A stretch of 50,062 nucleotides of DNA. Source: an uncultured Clostridia bacterium (lineage in GTDB: Bacteria > Bacillota > Clostridia > Lachnospirales > Lachnospiraceae). The notes beneath the pieces were generated by a model. The model searched no databases, was not told the DNA's origin, and saw nothing but the letters and a program-made list of their open reading frames with translations. Below are positions 42,318 to 50,062 of this stretch, one piece after another (position 1 is the first letter of the stretch; every line of letters starts with the position of its first letter). Location of the stretch: contig CANDNA010000025.1 in assembly GCA_947385955.1 (NCBI GenBank), forward strand, positions 1-50,062. Direction: 5' to 3'. A program made the position numbers and the translations under genes.

Positions 42318-42860
42318 TTATGCCTGGTAAGAAACCAGTTCTGTCACCGGCTTTCTTCTGGGGGCTGTGGGAGCTTCATCCGGATATCCAATCGGAATCA
42401 GGGCAACCAGCTCCCGGTCATCGGGAATCGCCAGCAAAGCGGAAGCGGCATCCCCGTCAAAAATTCCTACAATAACGGAACCGATTCCCTGCTCATAAGC
42501 AGCCAGACAAAAGGCTTCGGAAGCCACGCCTGCATCATACATCTGCCATGTGTCTTTCCGCGGGGTGGTAAAAGAACCGTCCCTTTCATAGCCGCATCTG
42601 TTTTTGATGACAGTAACGGCAATCAACATGGGAGCATTTTGAATGATAGTCCCGTTGTTGGGAAACATGGATGTGCATTCGCTGCCGATTTTATCCTTCA
42701 GCGCACCTTCCACCGCAATATACCGGACGATCTGGGTATGCTTCCAACTGGGGGCATAGGATGCGGTTTCAATGATATCTTCCAGCACCTGATGGTCGAT
42801 TAAGGTATCCTTGAATTTGCGGATGCTTCTACGGCCTTTGATACATTCTTTTGCAGTCAC
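42318..42860 (-). CDS. Nitroreductase family flavoprotein
   Basis: The 180-residue protein is an FMN-dependent oxidoreductase of the nitroreductase fold. It starts with KECIKGRRSIRKFKDT, the FMN phosphate-binding pattern, then TASYAPSWKHTQ and a C-terminal GYPDEAPTAPRRKPV. The natural substrate is unknown. I place the start at a GTG seven bases after AGGAGG; a longer frame starting at 42956 would add 32 low-support residues lacking a site. It is divergent from the MATE gene. Confidence 0.87.
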   Translation of the reverse strand: MTAKECIKGRRSIRKFKDTLIDHQVLEDIIETASYAPSWKHTQIVRYIAVEGALKDKIGSECTSMFPNNGTIIQNAPMLIAVTVIKNRCGYERDGSFTTPRKDTWQMYDAGVASEAFCLAAYEQGIGSVIVGIFDGDAASALLAIPDDRELVALIPIGYPDEAPTAPRRKPVTELVSYQA

Positions 42861-42931
42861 ACTGAATCCTCCTTTTCTTTTTTTCACTGTTTTCATGATA
42901 TCATATACCCCCTTTTCTTTCAATGAAAATC

Positions 42932-42940
42932 TGTTATAAT
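42932..42940 (+). promoter_or_regulatory. Extended -10 promoter of the MATE gene
   Basis: TGTTATAAT gives a TGn-extended perfect TATAAT about 45 bases before the MATE ATG. No good -35 is visible, which is usual for extended -10 promoters. Confidence 0.55.
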
Positions 42941-42984
42941 ATGTTATTGATGCCAAAGGGGATTGATATACAGGAGGTAAGTGT

Positions 42985-44325
42985 ATGGAACTGGATATGA
43001 CAAAAGGGAAGCCGTTTCAACTGATTATGAAATTCATCGTTCCTCTTGTGATCGGGAATGTGTTTCAGCAGATGTATAATATGGTGGATACGATCATCGT
43101 AGGACAGTTTGTGGGCGTGAAGGCACTGGCAGCAGTGGGAGCAACCGGGACGATCATGTTTTTGATACTGGGCTTTATGCAGGGGCTGACGACCGGCTTT
43201 ACCGTACTGGTCTCCCAGCGTTTCGGGGCCGGTGATACCGAAGGGATGAAAAAGAGCGTGGGAGCGGCCATGCTTTTGTGTATGGCGTTTACCGTATTGA
43301 TGACATTGGGCAGCACAGCGGGGATGGACGGCCTGCTGCGTCTGATGCAGACACCTGAGGATATATTTGATATGTCCAGAAGTTATATTGTTACCATCTG
43401 TATGGGGATGGGCTGTACGGTACTCTATAATCTGATGGCCAGTATTTTGCGCGCAGTGGGTAACAGCAGGATCCCGCTTTATTTTCTGATTCTTTCGGCA
43501 GGAGCCAATATTGTACTGGATCTTGTGTTTATTATCAATTTTCAGATGGGTGTGGCCGGAGCGGCCTGGGCAACCGTAATTTCTCAGGGGCTGTCTGGAA
43601 TCCTCTGTGTTTTATATGTATGGAAGCGGGTAGGGATGCTGCGGCTGGAGCGGCGGCATTTTGAGCCGGATGTACATTTGATGAAAGTACAGCTTTCCAT
43701 TGCCCTGCCGATGGCGTTTCAGTTTTCCATTACGGCGGTGGGGACGATTATGGTACAGGCAGCGCTGAATATGCTGGGTTCTCTGGCAGTGGCCGCCTAT
43801 ACGGCAGCTTCCAAAGTGGAACAGCTGGTTACGCAGCCATTTCTGGCGATGGGTATGACAATGGCTACCTATGCAGGACAGAACAGAGGCGTCAATGCTT
43901 ATGACCGGATCAGGCAGGGCGCCCGGTGTGCCCTGGCGATTTCCACGGTTTATGCAGTGACGGTGTTTGTGGTGATCATAGCGGCCAGACATGGATTGAT
44001 CGGACTGTTTGTTTCGGAGAATCTGGCACAGATCGAACAGTACGCCACCGTGTACCTGTTTCTGTGCGGCAGTTGTTTTACGCCGCTTGGAATGATTTTT
44101 ATTTACCGGAATATTCTGCAGGGATGCGGTTTTGCACTGATACCGACTCTGGGCGGTGTGGTGGAGCTGGTAAGCCGGGCCGTGGTTGCGGTGATTGCCG
44201 CTCATTCCGGAAGTTTTGCAGGCGTGTGTATGGCGAATATAAGCGCGTGGGTGTCGGCGGGGATTTTTCTCTGGCTTTCTTACTGTATTCTGTTCCGGAA
44301 GATTGTCCGGCAGGGTCATTTCTGA
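42985..44325 (+). CDS. MATE family efflux transporter
   Basis: The 446-residue membrane protein has twelve predicted helices in two halves. The N-terminal half opens with MTKGKPFQLIMKFIVPLVIGNVFQQMYNMVDTIIVG, in positions 5-40, typical of the DinF/NorM-like clostridial MATE group; QRFGAGDTEGMKKSVG is the first interhelix motif. It would export organic cations or drugs in exchange for Na+ or H+. AGGAGG lies nine bases before the ATG. Its end overlaps the convergent small membrane gene by 10 bases. Confidence 0.92.
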   Translation: MELDMTKGKPFQLIMKFIVPLVIGNVFQQMYNMVDTIIVGQFVGVKALAAVGATGTIMFLILGFMQGLTTGFTVLVSQRFGAGDTEGMKKSVGAAMLLCMAFTVLMTLGSTAGMDGLLRLMQTPEDIFDMSRSYIVTICMGMGCTVLYNLMASILRAVGNSRIPLYFLILSAGANIVLDLVFIINFQMGVAGAAWATVISQGLSGILCVLYVWKRVGMLRLERRHFEPDVHLMKVQLSIALPMAFQFSITAVGTIMVQAALNMLGSLAVAAYTAASKVEQLVTQPFLAMGMTMATYAGQNRGVNAYDRIRQGARCALAISTVYAVTVFVVIIAARHGLIGLFVSENLAQIEQYATVYLFLCGSCFTPLGMIFIYRNILQGCGFALIPTLGGVVELVSRAVVAVIAAHSGSFAGVCMANISAWVSAGIFLWLSYCILFRKIVRQGHF

Positions 44326-44720
44326 GCCGGGCCGCGCAGGGCCAGGCGTTCGAATAAAAGTCCGGTCAGAAACCAGAGCGGTGCATAATCCAGCCGGATC
44401 AGCTTTTTAATATGGAATCGGGAATGTTCGTAATTCCAGGGACACAGGTCTTTTTTGGAAAGTATGGTTCCGGCAGTAAATTCGGCGGAAAAGATACAGA
44501 GCATATAGACCAGGCCGCGGAAGGGGAGGGAAGCATGCCGGATCAGGAGGTAAACGGGCCTGAGGAATGCTGCCATGCCATAGATGAAGAACATAAAAAC
44601 AGAGGTATTTCCCATCCCCGTCATTTCCCGTCTTCGGAAGGACTGCAGTGCAGTGAACAATATTTCCAGGCACCAGCCAAGGATGCCGCAGCGGAGAAAG
44701 GTAGCAACTAATTTTTTCAT
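44316..44720 (-). CDS. Small CmpB-like membrane protein
   Basis: This 134-residue protein is all membrane segments. It repeats the CmpB-family pattern seen in the protein at 19693: GWCLEILFTALQSF, MFFIYGMAAF, FTAGTILSKK and WNYEHSRFH (compare WDYSGKF). It is roughly half the length of that paralogue and has no coiled coil. The start at ATG 44720 (MKKLVATFLRCG) is chosen because everything upstream in the longer open frame is antisense of folC. It is divergent from folC with 54 bases between. Confidence 0.65.
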   Translation of the reverse strand: MKKLVATFLRCGILGWCLEILFTALQSFRRREMTGMGNTSVFMFFIYGMAAFLRPVYLLIRHASLPFRGLVYMLCIFSAEFTAGTILSKKDLCPWNYEHSRFHIKKLIRLDYAPLWFLTGLLFERLALRGPAQK

Positions 44721-44774
44721 GGTAACAGTATTTCCCTTTTCTGGAAAACTATTCCCTCTGACAAAGGAGCTTTT

Positions 44775-46112
44775 ATGTGGAATGAAACGATAGAGAACTA
44801 TGGACAGGCGCTGGCTTATATGGAGCAGGTGAAACAGGGAGGCATTGTGCTGGGGCTGGATTCCATGCGGCGTCTGGCAGGGCGCCTGGGAAATCCCCAG
44901 GATGCGGTGCAGTTTGTCCATATTGCAGGCACCAATGGAAAAGGGTCGGTGCTTGGCTTTGTTTCCACGATATTGAAATGCGCCGGTTACCGGACCGGCA
45001 GATACAGTTCCCCTGCGGTTTTTTCCCGCCTGGAACAGATACAGGTGAACGGCAGGCCCATTTCCAGAGCGGATTATGCACGGGGGATGGAAACAGTGCG
45101 GCAGGCGGCGGAGGCGCTGGAAGAGGAAGGATATCCCTATCCGACGCCTTTTGAGGTGGAAACTGCGCTGGCATTCTGGTATTTCAGGGAAAGGCAGTGT
45201 GAAATCGCTGTACTGGAGGCCGGTATGGGCGGGCTTCTGGATGCCACCAATATCATTCAACATACGGCGGCTGCCGTGCTCACACCCATTGGAATGGATC
45301 ATAGGGGGATGTTGGGCGGGACACTGGAAGAGATTGCCCGGCAGAAGGCAGGTATTATAAAAAACGAATGTTATGTAATATGCGGCAGGCAGGATCCCAG
45401 GGCACTGGAAATCATTAAGACAGTGTGCGGGGAGCAGGGGGCAGAGCTGCGGCAGACGGATGAGGCGAAGGGGGTCCGCTGGGGCATGGAACGGCAGTAT
45501 TTTTCTTACAGAGACTGTCGGAGGCTTGTGATCTCCCTGGCCGGCAGGTATCAGATTGAAAATGCCGTACTGGCAGTGGAAACAATCAGGGCGCTGGGAG
45601 AGCAGGGATTTCCGGTTTCGGAAGCCATGCTCCGGAAGGGGCTTTTGGAAACCCGGTGGCCCGGACGGTTCGCAGTTCTTGCAAAACGACCATATTTTAT
45701 CATAGACGGGGCACATAATCCGGAGGGGGCGCAAAAATTAAGAGAATCTGTCATATTCTATTTTACAAATAAAAAGATAATTACTATAATGGGGGTAATG
45801 AAAGATAAAGAATATGAGAAGATTGCAGAGTTGACGGCGGATCTGGCCAGGCAGGTAATCACTGTGGCCGCGCCGGGAAGCGGCAGGGCTCTGCCGGCAT
45901 ATGAGCTTGCCGGGGTTGTGAGAAACTACAATCCCAATGTGACAGCGGCAGACAGTCTGGAAGAGGCAGTGGAAATGAGCTATCTTCTGGCAGACAAAGA
46001 CAGTGTGATACTGGCGTTCGGTTCGCTGGCTTATCTGGGGGAATTGTCCGGGATTGTGGCAAACAGAGACAAAATCAGGAGAGATACACATGGTAGATCA
46101 AAACAAGATTGA
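44775..46112 (+). CDS. folC: Folylpolyglutamate synthase / dihydrofolate synthase
   Basis: FolC adds glutamate to dihydropteroate and to folates. The 445-residue length is normal. It shows [15 protein letters not shown] (P-loop, about residues 51-65), the omega loop [16 protein letters not shown], and [15 protein letters not shown] in the C-terminal domain. AAAGGAG precedes the ATG. It opens the folate operon and overlaps folE by 23 bases. Confidence 0.95.
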   Translation: MWNETIENYGQALAYMEQVKQGGIVLGLDSMRRLAGRLGNPQDAVQFVHIAGTNGKGSVLGFVSTILKCAGYRTGRYSSPAVFSRLEQIQVNGRPISRADYARGMETVRQAAEALEEEGYPYPTPFEVETALAFWYFRERQCEIAVLEAGMGGLLDATNIIQHTAAAVLTPIGMDHRGMLGGTLEEIARQKAGIIKNECYVICGRQDPRALEIIKTVCGEQGAELRQTDEAKGVRWGMERQYFSYRDCRRLVISLAGRYQIENAVLAVETIRALGEQGFPVSEAMLRKGLLETRWPGRFAVLAKRPYFIIDGAHNPEGAQKLRESVIFYFTNKKIITIMGVMKDKEYEKIAELTADLARQVITVAAPGSGRALPAYELAGVVRNYNPNVTAADSLEEAVEMSYLLADKDSVILAFGSLAYLGELSGIVANRDKIRRDTHGRSKQD

Positions 46113-46656
46113 AGAAGCAATAGGACTTTTGCTGGAAGGCATCGGGGAGGATGCCTCCAGGGAAGGGCTGAGGGAAACACCGGCACGGATTGCACGGATG
46201 TATGGGGAACTGATGAGCGGTATGGAAGAAGAGCCTGCCGACTATTTATCCAGAAGATTTTCCGTGGAAAGCAATGAAATGGTATTGGAAAAAGATATCG
46301 TATTTTATTCCATGTGTGAACATCATCTGATGCCTTTTTACGGAAAGGCACATATTGCATATATACCGGATGGCTATGTGGTGGGGCTGAGCAAACTGGC
46401 CAGAACGGTAGAGGTGTTTGCCGGGCGCCTGCAGATACAGGAACGTCTGACAGCACAGGTGGCGGATGCCATTATGAACGAATTGAAACCACAGGGGGTG
46501 ATGGTAATGGTGGAGGCAGAGCATATGTGCATGACTATGCGCGGGGTCAAAAAGCCGGGCAGTAAGACAGTAACGGTTGCTGTGCGGGGGCTTTTTGAGG
46601 AAAAACAGGAGCTGCAGAACCGGTTTCTGGCGTGCCTTGCGAGGCAGGGCATATGA
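46090..46656 (+). CDS. folE: GTP cyclohydrolase I
   Basis: This 188-residue enzyme converts GTP to dihydroneopterin triphosphate, the first step of folate synthesis. The zinc and active-site motifs are [20 protein letters not shown] and [16 protein letters not shown], with [17 protein letters not shown] at the N-terminus. The start is the ATG at 46090 (MVDQNK), eight bases after AGGAGA; an in-frame start at 46054 lies deeper in folC. Its stop overlaps the HD gene start (ATGA). Confidence 0.96.
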   Translation: MVDQNKIEEAIGLLLEGIGEDASREGLRETPARIARMYGELMSGMEEEPADYLSRRFSVESNEMVLEKDIVFYSMCEHHLMPFYGKAHIAYIPDGYVVGLSKLARTVEVFAGRLQIQERLTAQVADAIMNELKPQGVMVMVEAEHMCMTMRGVKKPGSKTVTVAVRGLFEEKQELQNRFLACLARQGI

Positions 46657-47135
46657 GGCGGATTGACAGAATCCTGAAGCATGCGGTGTTTCTGGCATGT
46701 ATGGAAAAAAACAGGGAGTGGGAAAAAGACAGGGTGTTTTGCAGGCATGATATGGGGCATTTTCTTTCTGTTGCCAGAATTGCCTATATTTTAAATCTGA
46801 AAAAGAAGCTGAGACAGAAAAAAGATGTGATCTATGCGGCGGCACTGCTTCATGACATCGGAAGATTTCAGCAGTATGAGGCGCAGATCCCCCATGAACA
46901 GGCGAGCGGGGCGCTGGCGCCGGGGATTTTAAAAGACTGTGGCTTTGGGGACAGAGAGACAGAAAGGATCGTGGACGCCATCCAAAGTCATCGGAATGAA
47001 AAGATCCGGAAAGAGAAAAGCCTGCGTGGTATTCTGTATCAGGCAGACAAACTGAGCCGGGACTGTTTTTTCTGTCCGGTGGAAAAGGACTGTAACTGGA
47101 AACATGATAAAAAAAATATGCGGCTTCGGTATTAG
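46653..47135 (+). CDS. HD-domain phosphohydrolase in the folate operon
   Basis: The 160-residue protein has the HD fold: the first histidine in [16 protein letters not shown], the His-Asp pair in [10 protein letters not shown], and a further histidine in [12 protein letters not shown] proteins hydrolyse phosphate bonds of nucleotides and related molecules. The C-terminus has a [10 protein letters not shown] cysteine pair. The ATG overlaps folE by 4 bases and folP follows 35 bases later, so it is part of the pathway operon. A role in removing phosphates from dihydroneopterin triphosphate is an inference from position only. Confidence 0.85.
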   Translation: MRRIDRILKHAVFLACMEKNREWEKDRVFCRHDMGHFLSVARIAYILNLKKKLRQKKDVIYAAALLHDIGRFQQYEAQIPHEQASGALAPGILKDCGFGDRETERIVDAIQSHRNEKIRKEKSLRGILYQADKLSRDCFFCPVEKDCNWKHDKKNMRLRY

Positions 47136-47170
47136 TCCGCTGACCGTGTTAAGAAAGAGAGGAAAGCATT

Positions 47171-47989
47171 ATGATGAAAATTGGCAACCGTGAATTTCAG
47201 GTATCGGATTCTGTTTATGTAATGGGAATTTTGAATATGACACCGGATTCCTTTTCGGACGGGGGACAATACAATGATATGGATAAGGCGCTCCGTCATG
47301 TGGAAGAAATGATAGAAGAGGGGGCTGATCTGATCGATGTGGGCGGAGAATCCACCAAACCCGGTTCGGACTATTCTCTGTCAGCAGAAGAGGAAATCGC
47401 GAGAGTGATTCCGGTAATCGAAAAAATCAAAGCCAGATTTGATATACCGGTTTCTTTGGATACTTACCATAGTCAGACTGCCCAGGCAGGGATTGCAGCC
47501 GGAGCAGACATGATCAATGATATCTGGGGACTTACCTTTGATCCGGAAATGGCAGGCGTGATTGCTCGTTCAGGTGTTGCCTGCTGTCTGGTACACAACA
47601 GAAAAGAAGCGGTTTACAAAGATTTTATGAATGAAATAACAAGGGATATGTCAAAGAGCATCCATCTGGCGGAGCAGGCCGGCATTGCCAATGACAGAAT
47701 CATTCTGGATCCCGGTGTGGGCTTTGGCAAGACGCGGGAGCAGAGCCTGGCAGCGATCAACGGGCTGGAAGAGTTCCATATGTTCGGTTATCCGCTGCTG
47801 ATGGGAGCTTCCCGCAAATCTGTGATTGGCAATACACTGGATCTGCCGGTTTCGGACCGAGTGGAAGGAACGATTGCCACATCTGTTATTGGAGTTGTGA
47901 AGGGATGCACTTTTATCCGTGTTCATGATGTAAAGGAAAATGTACGTGCCATCAGAATGACGGAGGCGATTCTGCGTGCGGGAAGATAG
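47171..47989 (+). CDS. folP: Dihydropteroate synthase
   Basis: FolP joins the pterin pyrophosphate to p-aminobenzoate and is the sulfonamide target. At 272 residues it shows all family motifs: MGILNMTPDSFSDGG, DVGGESTKPGSD, SLDTYHSQTA, MINDIWG, LDPGVGFGKT, GASRKSVIGN and IRVHDVKEN. GAGAGGAAAGC lies before the ATG; a second ATG follows immediately. It overlaps the folB-folK fusion by 14 bases. Confidence 0.97.
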   Translation: MMKIGNREFQVSDSVYVMGILNMTPDSFSDGGQYNDMDKALRHVEEMIEEGADLIDVGGESTKPGSDYSLSAEEEIARVIPVIEKIKARFDIPVSLDTYHSQTAQAGIAAGADMINDIWGLTFDPEMAGVIARSGVACCLVHNRKEAVYKDFMNEITRDMSKSIHLAEQAGIANDRIILDPGVGFGKTREQSLAAINGLEEFHMFGYPLLMGASRKSVIGNTLDLPVSDRVEGTIATSVIGVVKGCTFIRVHDVKENVRAIRMTEAILRAGR

Positions 47990-48854
47990 GAACATATGGG
48001 GCAGAGCTGTCCCATATTCCGGTGCATATGATGAGATTCGTATCGAAGAGTTGGAAATCTATGCTTATCACGGAGTGTTTCCGGAGGAGACCAGGCTGGG
48101 GCAGAAGTTTTTTGTCAATGCGGTATTGTATACCGATACCCATGCCGCAGGGCTGGAGGATGAGCTGACTCTGTCCACCGATTATGGGGCGGTCTGCCAG
48201 TTTATGTACCGGTTTCTGACGGAACATACTTACAAACTGCTGGAAGCTGCCGCAGAACATCTGGCCGGCCGGCTGCTGCTTGCTTTTCCCCTGCTTCGGG
48301 GGCTGACCCTGGAAATCAGAAAGCCTTCCGCACCGATCCCGCTGCCGGTTTCTTCGGTTTCCGTATCCGTTACGAGAGGATGGAAGCGGGCCGTCATTGC
48401 CTGCGGCTCCAATATGGGAGAAAAGGAACAGTATATTGAGTCTGCTGTCCGTAAGGTAGCAGCGGATGAGAAATGCCGTCTGTTGCAGTGTGCGGACCCG
48501 ATTGTTACAAAGCCTTACGGCGGAGTGGAGCAGGAGGACTTTGTCAATGGGGCGGTGCTGATAGAGACCTTGTATGAACCGGAAGAGCTGCTGGCGCTGC
48601 TGAACCGTCTGGAGGCAGAGGCAGGCCGGGAAAGAACGATTCACTGGGGCCCCAGGACCCTGGACCTGGATCTGATCTTTTATGAAGGAGAAGTGATTCG
48701 GACAGACAGACTGACCGTCCCTCACCCGGATATGCAGAACCGGGATTTTGTCCTCATCCCCCTGGCACAGATCGTACCGGACTGGATTCATCCCATTTAC
48801 GGAAAAAGCGTGAGCGTTCTTCTGGAAGAGCTGGAAGGGAAAAACAAGGCGTAA
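47976..48854 (+). CDS. folB-folK: Fused dihydroneopterin aldolase / HPPK
   Basis: One 292-residue chain carries FolB (about 18-130: IEELEIYAYHGVFPEE, LTLSTDYGAV, LEIRKPSAP) and FolK (about 136-285: ACGSNMGEKEQYIES, HWGPRTLDLDLIFYEG, TVPHPDMQNRDFVLIPL). FolB cleaves dihydroneopterin to 6-hydroxymethyl-dihydropterin and FolK pyrophosphorylates it, supplying FolP. The start is the GTG with GGAGG nine bases upstream, inside folP; no in-frame ATG exists near the domain start. A terminator follows. Confidence 0.95.
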   Translation: MREDRNIWGRAVPYSGAYDEIRIEELEIYAYHGVFPEETRLGQKFFVNAVLYTDTHAAGLEDELTLSTDYGAVCQFMYRFLTEHTYKLLEAAAEHLAGRLLLAFPLLRGLTLEIRKPSAPIPLPVSSVSVSVTRGWKRAVIACGSNMGEKEQYIESAVRKVAADEKCRLLQCADPIVTKPYGGVEQEDFVNGAVLIETLYEPEELLALLNRLEAEAGRERTIHWGPRTLDLDLIFYEGEVIRTDRLTVPHPDMQNRDFVLIPLAQIVPDWIHPIYGKSVSVLLEELEGKNKA

Positions 48855-48884
48855 AGCAGGGATGAAAGAGAGAAACAGCGATAT

Positions 48885-48922
48885 AAAAAGAGAATGGAGC
48901 GTAAAGCTGCATTCTCTTTTTT
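48885..48922. terminator. Terminator of the folate operon, shared with the minus-strand gene
   Basis: AAAAAGAGAATG pairs with CATTCTCTTTTT across a loop of about 13 bases, with T-runs on both strands. It serves folB-folK on plus and the DUF5050-like gene on minus. Confidence 0.85.
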
Positions 48923-48941
48923 CCCTTATATCATAATCAGG

Positions 48942-49970
48942 TCATTTGGTAACAGCCACGGCCGCAGCCGCCGCAGAGAAGGATTCCACCTGTACCGGTC
49001 CGTACAGCGGTGTATGGAATACAGGGGTGGGCGCATCATAGGCATTGAAATATACATATTGGGAAGTGGTCTGTATATGTTCATAAACGCCGGGCGCTAC
49101 CACCTCTTCTCCGGTACCGTTGGTATGGATGCGTTTCAGTGCAGGTTCATTGGGATCGCTTTTCTGGTAGTAAATAATGTCACCGGCCACATTGAAAAAG
49201 TCCAGACGGTCCCCGGTAAGGATTTCCGTAGTCTGTGTGGAAAGGGAGTAGCGGCAGAGTCTGTAGTCGGAAGAGATATCCATATAGTATACATAATCGT
49301 CCTGAATGATGGGATTGTAGACATCGCCCATAAAAATGGTGGCGATGGCATTGCTTGACGTATCCATTGTATACAGATAATGGTCTTTCCCGGTGCCTCC
49401 GAAATAGATTTTGCCATTCTGGATGCTGGCAGGGTTGATCACATAATTCTGGATTTCTTCAAAATTTTCTTTGTTGGTATCAATCCGGCACAGGGAGGTC
49501 CCGGTTTTGGTGCTGTAGGACTGATAAAATATTGTGTTGTCCCACAGGGCAAGGGTGGGGGACGGCACACGTTTCAGACATACGGAGGACTTTCCGTTCT
49601 TTTTGGACCGGTAGACGCCGTTGGTCCGGAACATGGAAGAAAACTGGTCGGAAGCAGAAGAAGATGCCTGATAATAATACAAAAAGTTTCCTGCGGCGTT
49701 CAGGGAGCTGACCTGTGCATTGGACAGTTTGACTACTTCTGTTTCATCCGGATTCATGGCATAGAGGGCATAGTTATCATAGGCGTTTGCAAAGTAGACG
49801 ATTCCGTCATCTTCGCAGAACAGCCCTCCGTTATTTAAGTTTCCTGCCGTATTGCCGGTTGTTCCTGCCGGATTTTCCGGGATCCTTTTGGAAAAAAAGG
49901 AATAGGTGAACAAAGCGGCAAACAGCAGAAGGGGAATTGTGATAATAAGTATGTTTTTTAAGATTTTCAT
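48942..49970 (-). CDS. Membrane-anchored DUF5050-like repeat protein
   Basis: The 342-residue protein starts with a short basic segment and one membrane helix (about 7-26), then a Gly/Asn/Thr-rich linker. The rest holds repeated units of about 40-45 residues with aromatic pairs and turns (GIVYFANAYDNYALYAMN, GNFLYYYQASS, GKIYFGGTGKDHYLYTMD, DYVYYMDISSDYRLCRYS), typical of DUF5050/beta-propeller-like extracellular domains in Clostridia. No enzyme residues were seen; a binding or sensing role outside the cell is inferred. The end AAAAAVAVTK is unusual. AGGAGG precedes the ATG. Confidence 0.75.
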   Translation of the reverse strand: MKILKNILIITIPLLLFAALFTYSFFSKRIPENPAGTTGNTAGNLNNGGLFCEDDGIVYFANAYDNYALYAMNPDETEVVKLSNAQVSSLNAAGNFLYYYQASSSASDQFSSMFRTNGVYRSKKNGKSSVCLKRVPSPTLALWDNTIFYQSYSTKTGTSLCRIDTNKENFEEIQNYVINPASIQNGKIYFGGTGKDHYLYTMDTSSNAIATIFMGDVYNPIIQDDYVYYMDISSDYRLCRYSLSTQTTEILTGDRLDFFNVAGDIIYYQKSDPNEPALKRIHTNGTGEEVVAPGVYEHIQTTSQYVYFNAYDAPTPVFHTPLYGPVQVESFSAAAAAVAVTK

Positions 49971-50022
49971 AAGATAACCTCCTGACAGGGAACATGACCT
50001 TTTCCTTACTAACGCTCATTAC

Positions 50023-50045
50023 ATCATAAATCTTCGATTTATGAT
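50023..50045. repeat. Perfect palindrome near the right edge
   Basis: ATCATAAATC, loop TTC, GATTTATGAT forms a perfect 10-bp hairpin without a T-run, about 53 bases upstream of the DUF5050-like gene. It could be an operator or the start of a repeat that runs out of the window. Confidence 0.5.
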
Positions 50046-50062
50046 CATCATTCGCCGTTCGT

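Noticed and set aside
44721-45734. Upstream extension of the minus-strand frame ending at 44316
   Set aside because: This part is antisense to folC; the real small membrane protein starts at 44720 where membrane-type sequence begins.
1-50062. tRNA, rRNA, transposase, integrase or phage genes
   Set aside because: None recognised on either strand; the RM island has no mobility gene in view.

Overview
The window looks like the chromosome of a strictly anaerobic gut-type Clostridia member, most likely Lachnospiraceae. The reasons are moderate GC content, strong GGAGG-type ribosome binding sites, a pyruvate:ferredoxin oxidoreductase, a T-box leader, an ECF sigma/DUF4179 pair, CmpB-like membrane proteins and compact overlapping operons. 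Genus and species cannot be fixed from the sequence alone. The left edge cuts purB (adenylosuccinate lyase); the right edge ends in non-coding DNA.

Layout. (1) 1-8735: purB end and terminator, PFOR, a good promoter, a cytoplasmic BMP-domain protein with a ParB-like N-terminal part, a metallophosphoesterase, and a chemoreceptor. (2) 8749-20508: one long plus-strand gene train for tetrapyrrole and metal handling. It holds an FMN-binding lipoprotein, a CbiK-CbiL fusion, HemA, precorrin-2 dehydrogenase, a triple HemC-CobA-HemD fusion, HemB, a trypsin-like exported protease, two CobW-type GTPases, a YlmH-like S4 protein and a CmpB-like membrane protein. Together these lead from glutamyl-tRNA (HemL is not in the window) through uroporphyrinogen III and precorrin-2 to sirohydrochlorin, cobalt insertion and C20 methylation, so the cluster serves cobalamin and/or siroheme. 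(3) 20505-27918: a convergent PHP phosphoesterase, then a divergent AraC regulator and an alpha-galactoside operon (lipoprotein binding protein, two permeases, GH36 alpha-galactosidase). The transport ATPase is not present and is presumably shared from elsewhere.

(4) 28000-31450: a visibly AT-rich island with two structured inverted repeats, followed by a two-gene BcgI-like restriction-modification system (fused nuclease-methylase plus specificity subunit). This is the clearest horizontally acquired block. (5) 31543-37028: a secreted protein with leucine-rich features, a GrpB-family protein, a NADAR/YbiA-family protein, and an ECF sigma factor with a DUF4179 anti-sigma protein, preceded by a candidate self-recognised ECF promoter. 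(6) 37083-40301: a Trp-type T-box leader (specifier UGG) followed by a large palindromic insert and a trpXYZ-like ABC transporter.

(7) 40422-44720: on the minus strand pyrB-pyrI-hemerythrin and a nitroreductase; a MATE exporter on plus; a small CmpB-like membrane protein on minus. (8) 44775-48854: a tight folate operon folC-folE-HD hydrolase-folP-folBK. The HD protein sits where the unassigned dihydroneopterin triphosphate dephosphorylation step would be needed. (9) 48942-49970: a membrane-anchored DUF5050-like repeat protein on minus. No CRISPR array, tRNA, rRNA, transposase or prophage gene was recognised.
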